64,000 bases of DNA. Source: Hemileia vastatrix (lineage: Eukaryota > Basidiomycota > Pucciniomycetes > Pucciniales > Zaghouaniaceae). The stretch lies in the NCBI GenBank assembly GCA_030280995.1, contig JASXTE010000005.1, positions 24,779,001-24,843,000 on the forward strand, in the 5' to 3' direction. Shown in pieces: positions 22,701-32,691 of this stretch (the first letter of the stretch is position 1; the number at the start of each line of letters is the position of its first letter). The position numbers and the translations under genes are program-made. The notes beneath the pieces are model-generated. The model searched no databases. It was not told where the DNA came from and saw nothing but the letters and a program-made list of their open reading frames with translations.

Positions 22701-25700
22701 GATGGAGAGTAGCTAGGGTGGAAGTGTTTCTCAGTACATCAGTTTTTTGCTTTTCACATTTCTATTGGGTTTTTAACTTTTTTTTATCATTCATATTTAT
22801 CTTATAATTAATTTTTTTCACCATATATATTATTAATGTTTCTAGTATAGCAAAAACCTGCATGCCAAATGCAAAATTGGTGATGTTACAACTTTAATAA
22901 TATTATTATATAAAGTTAAAAAAATATGAATATGTTTAGTTTTTAAAAAATTAAATTTATATTTAAAATTAAAAAGAGTACTAGAAAAGTAAAATGAAAA
23001 TAAATGGGATCAAATACAAAATAAAAAATACAAGTAAAATTCTTACTATCAAGAGCCAGAAGTGGTGTTGGGACAGTTGGGGACCCCTAGGTCAAGACTT
23101 GGTCTAAACTTACTTTTATGTATAGCTAACAAATTTTGACCTGAGGTTTGGACAGACTTCCAGGGGACAAATTTACAATATTGAACATTCTTTACTTCAA
23201 TAATTGAGTGAAATATCATTTTTATTGCCATAGAGAGAATTTATCTCATATGACTTCATGCAACCAAAAGTGTCCAGCACAAGTTCGGCCGAACTTGTGC
23301 TGGACACTTTTATAATTGAGAGTAGGCATACAGCAAATCTTCTTAAACTCAAAAGGGATTTCTTATAAACATTTCCACTGGAATTTGATCTTTCTGTGTC
23401 ATTTAAATTTACCATTTGATTAATTTTTTGTCATCATTATATTATTAACGTTATTACTATAGTAATAACTTGTGTGAAAAATGCATACCAGGTGGTGTTC
23501 CACCTTTAATCATATATTATTAAATAAAGGTATAAGAGTATGAAAATTATTTATTTTAAAAATTAAAAATTGATATACAAAGCAATATGAGCAATAAAAA
23601 AGTAAAATAAAAGGGATAAAATAAGAAAAAAAAATCTAAGGAAAATTCCCACTATCAATAACAAGTAGAGGTGTTATATCAAATGTGCAACACCAGGGCT
23701 AAACTTGCACTATATTTTCTTTTTTGTTAAACCAAAGAAAGTGTCCTGATGAGTTTTGAAAAATCATCAGGAGGACATTTTGGCAATATCAAACTACTTA
23801 TTGTGCAATGATTGAGCAAAATGTCATTTTCATTTCCATAGAGTAAATTTATCCCATCTGACTGCATGCAACCAAAAGTGTCCAGCACAAGTTTGGCCGA
23901 ACTTATGCTGGACACTTTTATGATGGTGAGTATCTAGGGTGCAGGTATTCTTCAGTTCATCAGGTATTCCTTATAAACAAATCCTCTTGTATATGATCTT
24001 TCTGTGTCATTCATATTTATCATTTGATTAATTGTTTTTCACCATTATAATATTAATGTTATTAGTATTGAAAAAATTTGTAAGCCAAATGCATAATGGG
24101 GGATGCTACATCTTTCATAATCTTATTAAATAAAAGTAAAAAAAATATGAAAATTATTAGTTTTACAATAAATAAATTGATATTTGAAAGCAAAAACAGG
24201 AATAAAAAAGTAAAAAAAATGTGATTAAATATGAAATTAAACATTCAAGTAAAATTTCTGCCATCAAAGATAATTTGAGTTTTCAGACCAAATTTGCACC
24301 ACCAGTTCTAGATTCGGAATATGTTTTCTTTTTTTAAAAATTAATAAAAGTGTCCACCTGAGGTTTTTCAAAAGATCAGGAGGATAGTATAGCAGTATAA
24401 AGCTACTTCTTGTTCAATGATTGAGCAAAAATTCATTTTAACATCCATTGAGTAAATTTATCCCATCTGACTGCATGCAACCAAAAGTGTCCAGCACAAG
24501 CTCAGCTGAAATTGTGCTGGACACTTTTATGATGGAGAGTAGCTAGGGTGCAAGTCTTCTTCAGTTAATCTTATATTCATTTTAAAAATGTCTATGGGTA
24601 TTTGATCTTTCTCTGTCATCCATATTTATTATTTGATTATTTTGTAGTCACCATTATATTATTAATGTTTTTAGTATAGCAAAAACATGTGTAATGAATG
24701 TACACTGGATGATTTTACAACTTTAATAATATAATATAATAAATGTAAAAAAATGTGAAAGTTATCAGTTTTACCAAAATAAAATTGATATTTAAAAGCT
24801 AAAGGATAAATAAAATGGTAAGATTAAAATTAAAGAGATCAAACATGAATAAAGATATTAAGTATAATTTCTGCTATCATGAGCCAATAGAGGCTTCATA
24901 AAGAATGGGAACCATCATAGATTAACATGGATCAAATTTACTTTTTACCAAAGGAAAAAATTGTCTACCTTAGGTTTGGACAAACTTCCAGGGAACAATT
25001 TGTCTATATAAAATTACTTTCAGTGCAATGATGGAGTGATAATTCAGTCTCTTTTCCATAAAAAGAATTGATTGGGTCTGACGGCATGAAACCAAAAGTG
25101 TCCAGCACAAGTTTGGCCAAACTTGTGCTGAACACTTTTATCATGAAGAGTAGCCAGGGTGCAAGTCATTTTTAATCATCTGAAATTTCTTATAAACATT
25201 TCCACTGTTATTAAATCTTTGTGCCTCACTCATATTTATCAATTGATTAATTTTTTGTCAACATTATATTATTAATATTATCAGTATAGCAAAATATTGT
25301 GTGCCAAATGAATACTGGGTGATGTTACACCTTTTATAATATTATTAAATAAAGGTAAAAAAATATGAAAATGATTTATTTTACAAAAAATAAACTTCTA
25401 TCCAAAAGCAATATGAGAGGAATAAAGTAAAACAAAAGAAATCAAAGATGAAAATTAAAATCCAAGTTAAATTCCTGCCATAAACAGAAAAAAGAGATGT
25501 TGAATAAAATTAGCACAATCAGGGCTAAACTTGCACTAAATTTTCTTTTTTGTAAAAATAAAAAAAAAATCCACTTGAGCTTTACCGAAACTTCAGCATG
25601 AAAATTTTGCCATATCAAACTACTTCTAGTGTAATTTTATATTAAAAATTTATCTTCATTTCCATAGATAGAATTGCTCCCATCTGACTGCACCTGACCA

Positions 25701-26980
25701 TAAGTGTCCAGCACAAGTTCAGCCAAACTTGTGCTGGACACTTTTATGATGGAGAGTAGCTAGGGTAGAGTTTTTCTTCAGTTCATCTAGTATTTCTTAC
25801 AAACATGTCTGCTGGTATTTTATATTTGTTCCTCACTCATTAATATCATTTGATTAAATTTTGGTCGTCATTATATTATTAATTTTATAAGTATAGAAAA
25901 AACTCATGTGCCAAATGCATACCAGGTGATGTTATGCCATTTATAATATTATTAAATAAATGTATAAAAATATGAAAATAGTTTATTTTAAAAATTATTA
26001 ATTGGTATTCAAAAGAAATATTATGAATAAAAAATTAAGTTAAAGGGATCAAATATGAAAAAAGAAATCCAAGTATTATTCCTACTATCAAAGGCCAGTA
26101 GAGGTGTTGAAGCGAATGAGAGCCATCAGGGATAAATTGTACCAAATTGACTTTTTTTCAAAGATAAAAAATTGTGCACCTGTGGTTTGGATGAAATCTA
26201 GGTAGAAAATTTGGCTATGTAAAACTACTTCTAGTGAAGTTTTTTATCCAAAAAAAATTTTTCATTGCCATAGCGAGAATTGATCTCATATGACTGCAAC
26301 TGACCAGAAGTGTCCAGAACAAGTTCGGCAGAACTTGTGCTGGACACTTTTTTGATGGTGAGTATCTAGGGTGCAGCTCTTCTTCAGTGCAACTGGTATT
26401 TTTTTAAAATATATCCACTGGTATTTGATCTTTCTGTTTTATTAATATTTTATCATTTGATCAATTTTTTGTTACCAGTATATTATTATTTTTATTAGTA
26501 TAGCAAAAAAACATGTGCCAAATGCTTACAGGGTGATGTTAAACCTTTAATAATTTTATTAAATACAGGTAAAAAATTATGAAAATGATTTGTTTTACAT
26601 AAAATTAATTGATATCTAAAAGAAAAAAAAGGGATAAAAAAATAGGTTGAATAACAGGGATTTTATATGAAATTCAAAATTCAAGCTAAATGCCTACTTT
26701 CAAGGCTCAGAAGAGGTGTTGGATAAAATAGGCATCATCAGGAATAAAATTTTACTTAATTTGATTTTTTGAAAAACTAAATAAAGTTTTCAACTGATTT
26801 TTTTCCAATATTTAGTTGCACACTTTATCTATATCAAATTACTTCTAGTACCATGATTGACCAAATTAAATCCTCATTTCCATATGCAGAATTGATCCCA
26901 TATGGCTGGACCAGGCCAAAGGTGTCAACCACAAGTTTGAGAATTCTTCTGGTGGACACTTTTATGATGGACAGTAGTAG
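19740..26980 (+). repeat. Tandem satellite of ~608-bp units, each with a 46-bp palindrome
   Basis: Twelve units are recognisable. The palindromes start at 20249, 20829, 21440, 22044, 22653, 23266, 23874, 24483, 25094, 25700 and 26306, with a decayed twelfth near 26918. The intervals are 580, 611, 604, 609, 613, 608, 609, 611, 606 and 606 bp. Each unit also has a second, weaker hairpin of related sequence (GTCCACCTGAGGTTT..AACTTCAGG) about 120-150 bp before the main one. Other conserved blocks are TGATGTTACACCTTTTATAA and ATGATGGAGAGTAGCTAGGG. The left units are most alike and the right units are most diverged. I see no gene. Confidence 0.95.
20249..20294. repeat. Perfect 46-bp palindrome, reference copy
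   Basis: The half-site is AAAAGTGTCCAGCACAAGTT followed by CGG, and the second half is its exact reverse complement, so the dyad centre is CGGCCG. The copies starting at 22044 and 23266 are also perfect across the 46 bp. Others differ at one or a few positions (TTTGGCCG centre in the copies at 20829, 21440 and 23874; CTCAGCTGAA at 24483). As RNA or single-stranded DNA it would make a 23-bp stem without a loop spacer. Confidence 0.95.
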
Positions 26981-27803
26981 GGTGCAAGTCTTCTTTAGTT
27001 AATCTAGTATTCCTCATAAACATTTCCAACTTATTTTTGGACAAAAATCAGGTGGAAAGTTTTTCAATATAAAATTACTTCTAATGCCATGATTGACTAA
27101 AAATTGATTCTCATTGCCATATAGAGAGTTGATCCCATATGACTGGATCTGGCAAACGTGTCACCACAATTTTTGATAAACTTAAGTTTGAAAATTTTAT
27201 GATGGAAAGTAATTGCAAGTCTTCTTCATTTCATCAAGTAATCCTCATAAAAATTTCCACCTGTATTTTGGCTAAACTTCAGGTGGACACTTTGGTCATA
27301 TTAAATTAATTCTAGTTCCATGTTGATGAAAAAAAGATACTTATTGCCATATATAGATATTAATCCCATCAGACTGTGCCTTTCCAAAAGTGTCTACCTG
27401 AATTATGGCTAAACCTCAGTTGGACACTTTTATGATGCAGAGTAGCTAGGGCAAAAGTATTCTTCAGTTAATTTGGTATTCATAATAAATTTATCCTCCT
27501 GAAGTTTATCCTAACTTGAGGTGGACAATTTCGGAAAGCACCAGTTAGTCACTATCCATCAAAAAAGTGTTCACCAAAATTTTGGCTAAACTTGTGGTGG
27601 ACCCCTTTGATCAGCCACAGTCAGATGAGATCAACTCTTTAGATGGGAATGAGGATGATTTTTTGGTCAATCATGGAAATAGAAGTAGTGTGATGTGGCC
27701 AAATTACCCCCCTGAAGGTCAGACAAACCTCAGAAGGCCACTTTTTAGCAGGGAGTTACTGAGAAAAATCCATTTATCAGAAGGAAAATCTTTTATTGGA
27801 TAG
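26981..27803. repeat. Degenerate half-units and one inverted unit at the end of the satellite
   Basis: Spacing falls to about 190-200 bp. Weak hairpins lie at about 27150-27200, 27258-27292 (CCACCTGTATTTTGGC..CTTCAGGTGG) and 27385-27431 (AAGTGTCTACCTGAA..CTCAGTTGGACACTTTT). The segment 27555-27760 matches the reverse complement of a normal unit, so one unit is flipped here. Its plus-strand frame translates as (A)KLVVDPF..QSDEINSL, the counterpart of a minus-strand frame in units 1, 6 and 7. Confidence 0.75.
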
Positions 27804-28340
27804 ATGCCAAGGTTTCATACTTGTGTATTATGGTCAGTATTAATTTTGAAAGTGTCTGTCCAAGCAATTTCATTGCCCATCATGACTCATTTTGTTTTAA
27901 ATGTTTCAAACTGCGTGATACAGTATTAAGGTGTCACATAGTATAATTAAGTTCTATTAAGTGCCCTCCTATGATACCTAAATTTATAATTTAATATCTT
28001 ACATAATAATTTTTTTTATATAAATTCATCAATATTTTATTTTATTATCAAATTTAATAGAGCAAGTATCCTGAATTATTATATATGCATAAGCTTAGGT
28101 TAGATCAATTTGTGCTCAATTTGTGCTCATCAGAGGACCAAAATCAAGTTCTGGAGGATCAACTTGTGCATAATTTGGAATCAGTTGATATTCTGTCTAT
28201 AATCAATCTGAGAATAAATTTAAATCTAACTCTAATTTACTTATGTTTATAAAGTATTCATAAACCTGGCATATTTAAGGGACACTCTAAATTTCAAGAG
28301 AGGGGATTGCTAGCAATTCACCCCTAGATTTCCCATGGTG
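27804..28340. other. E1 right subterminal region and terminus
   Basis: No gene. TGTGCTCAATTTGTGCTCAT near 28112 gives short GCTCA repeats of the kind often bound by CACTA transposases. From about 28190 to the end the sequence aligns with the left end of E2 in reverse orientation. Confidence 0.6.
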
Positions 28341-28684
28341 ACTGTGCCTTTTGTGCACTGTGTAATTTCCATCCTGAACCACCAACATCTCACTTGCACC
28401 ACCTCTACCACCACTTCTACATCACAATTATCACCTCCACCACGAATGCCACCTCACTTGCACCATAACCACCACCTACATCTCTACAATAAAAGGAAGG
28501 TGGTGGTTTGAGTAAGGTGAAGGTTAATAAAATTGTTCTTATAAAGTTCCTGCTGAATAGCTCCTGTACTTGAATTATAAAAAATGACTAATAATTTTAC
28601 TTTTCATAAGTGGTTTGAGCCAATAGAAGTAGACGACAAGTTTTCCTGTTACCCATTTATTATATAAGAAGACTGTATCATTTT
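28341..28684. other. E0 spacer right of nested E1
   Basis: ACT at 28341-28343 is the second copy of the E1 target duplication. A run of CACC-containing short repeats (CACTTGCACCAC, CACCTCCACCACGAATGCC) lies at 28380-28480. No gene. Confidence 0.6.
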
Positions 28685-30503
28685 TTTCAGGAAACTGGTT
28701 TGAAATCCATCATGATGGTGATTTTTAAGATTCATGATTACAAAAAAATAAGTGAAGGAACAAGATAAAATTTATATTAAATATTTGAAATATACATAAG
28801 TAATCTGAATGGAATGATAGAACATGGTTGAAGCATTTTGAATTTGAGATATATATCAAAATAAAAAGTAGCCAGAAAACTCCTCTAGTCACTTCACAGT
28901 TGGCAATGAATAATTTCCAGATGTAAACAACAGAAATTATGTGTAAATTTTGTGGATTTTTCCTACTAAAAACTGCACATTCAAATTAATTTGGATTAAA
29001 TTCAATGGAGTATTAATGAAAAGATTCCAAAATGTTATGTTTGAAAACTAATTTTATTGAGTGATTAGTTAAAGATACTTCATAGGGTGATTGATAAGCC
29101 AATTAAATATGAAATGACCCAAGTAACATGCAATTATATACTTATATTTTACTTCAATGGTGGTAGAAACCCCAATTTAGTTTTTAATTGGTTTATTACA
29201 ACTTAGCATATTTTTTATTTAGTTTGTTTATTACTACTTCACAGATTTAGTTATTTAGTTAATTTATTACTAATTTGCTTTTTTAATTATTTTAACTACT
29301 TCTCTTTTTTAGTTATCCAGTTAGTTTATTTCTGATTTACATTAATAGTTAGTTAGTTTTTTATTATTTTTTTCAATTTTAGTTTACAGTTAGTTCATTA
29401 TTGCTTTTCTTTTTTAGTTTATGATCAATTTCTGTTTTTCTTTTTTAAGTTAGTTAGTTATTTTAATACTGCTTTGCTTTTTTTAATTATTTAGTTAGTT
29501 GAGTACTATTTTTCTTTATTGTTAAATAGTTAGTTGATTTCTGCTTAGAATTTTTAGTTATTTGGTTACTTTGTTACTGATTTATTTTTTAGTTATTATT
29601 AGTAGAGGGGAATGGTGGAAAGAAGGGGATTGATTCATGGTGATAATGAGAGATGGGGATAGGTGATGGGTGGCTTAAGAAAGGTGAGAAAGTTGATGAG
29701 AAGTGCAAGAAGGTAAGGACCAATTTGATGAAGGTGAAAGGTGGAAAAAATTTCAAGGAATTTGAAACCAAAAGGGAGGGGAGACAATTGCAGTGAAGTA
29801 GAGAGGATGGGGGTGAGAATGATTTTCAGTGAAAAGATGAGGTGAAAGATGACAGGGATTGGTAAGACTCATAGTTTTGCAGGTTCTGTTTCTGTCTTAT
29901 TGTGAGGATGAGGAGTGGGAGAGAGGAGCAGAAAATGGAATGAAAACTTATGATGAAGTGGGGTAACTTGTAAGAGGAGGAAGAACAGGTAGCAACAGCT
30001 GATTTGAAAATGGTAGAGGGTGGTTTGTGGTGGTGTGGCTCAGTTTTTGAGTAAAGGAAGGTGATGGGGTCTTTCATAAATGGAGTAAGGTAAGAAGTTT
30101 TGTAAGAGAAGGGGATATGAGCTGAAAAAAGTGTAGTGGGAGGTTACAGAGAGGTAAAATTGTGTAAATAAGATGATGTAGGGGAGAGGAGAAGAGAATA
30201 TGATGAACTGGAGGAAAGAAACTTACCATAAATAAAAGCAAGGCAATGAATAGAAGGTGAAAAGAGGAAAATAGTAATTTAAAAAAAGAGAACTAGGCAC
30301 ACACAAAAAATAAGTTAATTTGGGGGAATACGTTATGATGATGAGATGATGTGACCCAAGAAGATGCTAACTTCAGAAAGGCAAAAATATAAGGTGGGCT
30401 CAAAAAGAAACATTTTATGTGTTGTCATGGAAATGTGGCCATTAATGGATAACGGTCACAGAACTGAACTTGATGTCTAGTTCACACTTATTTTCTCCTG
30501 GGA
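28685..30503 (-). repeat. Right inverted arm of E0
   Basis: Read on the minus strand it follows the left arm (15709-18170) block by block, with a shorter TTAGTTAGTTTATT minisatellite at 29220-29590. Divergence between the arms is clearly visible, so they are old or have evolved separately. The minus frames at 29589 and 29826 lie in the pyrimidine-rich block and are not credible genes. Confidence 0.85.
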
Positions 30504-31967
30504 TATATAATGAAAAATTCTTACTTATATCTTCTTTCTAAAAATATTTGTCAAGGGAGCCCAAAGTGCTGGTTGAAGTATTACCACATATTTAGGGTTG
30601 GTTCAATTTCATTGTAGTTGTGGCTTAACACTTTAGTTTTGAGCTTGAGTTAGAGGGTTCAGGAAGCTGATCAAAAGCAGCTTCCAAAGCATGATTAACA
30701 TTTCATGAATTTTTAATATTTCTTGAAATTTGAGTTTGAGTAGGAGGATACTAGAAAATAAAGAAAAGAAATTTATTGAATTATTTATGAAAAAAATTAA
30801 AATTAAACAAACATTAACATATTAAAGCTATGTGGACTCAGAACTTCTCTGAAACAATCATTATGATTGATAGTTGGGATCATCTTCAGCTTGTCACATG
30901 TTATGGAATACTTGAAGTAAAAGTCAATCTTTTCATCAATAAATAACTACACAAATCCATATTCAAAGAACAGAATTAACATCTACATATAAACTTCCTT
31001 TTCTGTTTGTGTGTCTCAATTCAAAATCAATAGAAACCATGCTAACTAAACCTCAAATCTAGATAAGTCAATCATATGCTTATACTTTTCAATATTAAGC
31101 AGATGTGCAGTGTATTAGTGCTATAGTCAATTGTATATTCTAAATGTGGATTTATGTGTATTTGAGGGTAATTAAAGGGCTGTGAGTTAGAATCGGATTA
31201 TGGTTAAAGGTTAAGTGATAGAGTAAGGAAAGTTTTTTTAAGAGCTCAATGTGAATAGGTGTTATCTAAACAATGGGGTGGATTTGGTTCTAAATTTCTT
31301 ATAATTAAATTATAATATTGTTGTGCTAGTAGTTGAATTTATATAAAGCTATTATTATTTCCTACCTTTCTTAATAATTAATTTTATTCAACATTAAAAT
31401 CCTGAATTATTATTTGATTTTTAAGTTCCAACACTTTGTTAGACTAACCTGAATATTTAGTCTCACATAATATTACATTACTATTCAGCTTGAACGTATC
31501 TCAAAGAAGAAGTAATTTCTCTTTGACATATCTTTGATACACTTCCTCAAAGTATACCTCTGCAATTCATAGTATTCCTCAATCATCTTTTCCAGACTCG
31601 CTTACTCAGGAACACTCTCAATCTTGTGTGTAGGCTGTCCAGTGACACAGCTGAACTGAGGTTAGAATATGCAGGGGATTGATTTCTTTGAAGTAGATGT
31701 GTGCCAGGAGGATTATTGGATGGTTGTAATCCAGACAGTATATCCTTAGTATTATCATGTAGAAACCTAGGGTTGAAATCAACTTGGGATCTAAAAATAC
31801 TATTCACTTCTTCTTAGTAAGGACACAAAATATTCAGCTTTTCAGAAACACTTGTAATTCAAATCTCCAAATCATCATCATCAATACCAAAGCGGGTAGT
31901 ACTGGCAGTGTGATAACATTTTTATATTTTGACTGATAACTTTTAAATCTCTCTTTCATTTTCTTAG
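30504..31967. other. Unassigned stretch between E0 and the minus-strand copia element
   Basis: AT-rich with scattered short frames. The 74-codon minus frame at 31807-31583 has ordinary composition (Ser, Leu, Asn, Pro) but no motif I recognise and no clear ATG context. It could be a gene or gag fragment. Confidence 0.3.
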
Positions 31968-32435
31968 GGTTGATAAAAATAATGATGAAAGATTAGTTGA
32001 ATTAGTGGACAGAGGGAGGATGGACACAATAAGAGGTCGGAAAAAGACAGAGTGAAATCTACCTGATAAAAATAATAATTAAGGCTAATGGACTTAGTGG
32101 ACAGATGGAGGATGGAAACAATAAGAGGTTGGATAAGGGCAGAGAGACTAGGGATAAAAATTAAGATAATTAAAGTGGAAAGTAATAATGATAAATAAGG
32201 GAGAAAGAAATGGATGCATTTCTGAGGAAGAGAACACATACAATCTACCTGATAAAAATAATAATAAAAGATTAGTGGACTTAGTGGAAAGAGGGAGGAT
32301 GGACACAATAAGAGGCTGGACGAGGACAGAGAGACTAGGGACAAAAAAAAAGATTAGTAAAGTGGACAATAATAATATAATATTAGGGAGAAAGAAATGG
32401 ATGCGGAAAGAGAAACAACACCACATCCATTTATA
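31968..32435 (-). repeat. Tandem repeat (one partial and two full ~187-bp units) in or beside the copia-2 3' LTR
   Basis: Units begin at 31968 (about 93 bp), 32061 and 32248, each starting GATAAAAATAATRATDA and containing TTAGTGGACAGAGGGAGGAT and CAATAAGAGG. Open frames on both strands (31964-32436) are products of the repetition. Confidence 0.8.
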
Positions 32436-32439
32436 GAAT

Positions 32440-32537
32440 TCTCATAATATTGATATGTATTTAGACTAGAGTAGAATTACAAACTAACATATAACATAGA
32501 CATTAAGTATTATTTTAATAAGTAAAGATATTTAACA
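32440..32537 (-). repeat. Start of the 3' LTR of the minus-strand copia element (copia-2)
   Basis: Reading on the minus strand, a purine tract GCACGGGAGGG (32538-32548) is followed directly by TGTTAAATATC at 32537, the expected LTR start. The LTR probably continues through the tandem repeat to near 31968. Its other end and the 5' LTR were not located. Confidence 0.55.
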
Positions 32538-32691
32538 CCCTCCCGTGCTAAATAAAGCAATAAATTAAGATTAAGTTATTTACAAATTCATAATTTTTAA
32601 TAGGGGGAAGTGATTTAGTTAAGATATCAGCAAACATGTCATTGTTTGAAACATAATTTATATCTTATTCTTTATTATTAACAAGTTCATG

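Larger units (their letters stand above)
18450..28340. mobile_element. CACTA-superfamily element E1, non-autonomous, with palindrome satellite
   Basis: The left end is CACCACAGGAAATCTGGGGG and the right end, read inward, is CACCATGGGAAATCTAGGGG. Both continue with TGAA(C/T)TGCTAGCA and a CCCTCT block, so the inverted termini agree for about 50 bp. ACT is duplicated on both sides (18447-18449, 28341-28343), which fits the 3-bp duplication of CACTA elements. The subterminal 200-250 bp at the right end match the left end of E2 inverted, and the left end matches the right end of E2. No transposase is encoded. About 7.2 kb of the 9.9 kb is a tandem array of palindrome-bearing units. Confidence 0.88.
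15709..30503. mobile_element. CACTA-superfamily element E0 with long inverted arms, carrying nested element E1
   Basis: The left end starts CACTACACAATATAGGGGG and continues GTGAACTA. The right end, read inward on the minus strand, is TCCCAGGAGAAAATAAGTGT then GAACTA, so the first 26 bases align in register with the family terminus. The right outermost bases have decayed. The flanking triplets are TCT and TAT, an imperfect target duplication. Inside, about 2 kb on each side are inverted copies (15709-18170 and 28685-30503). Without nested E1 and one TSD copy, E0 is about 4.9 kb and shows no transposase gene. It is a foldback-like non-autonomous element. The left terminus is clear; the exact right boundary is less sure. 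Confidence 0.65.

Noticed and set aside
19740..26980. A CRISPR-like array.
   Set aside because: The repeat period is about 608 bp, spacers are homologous to each other, no cas genes are present and the genome is eukaryotic.
31964..32436. Overlapping frames on both strands.
   Set aside because: They arise from a tandem repeat whose unit length is compatible with open frames on both strands.
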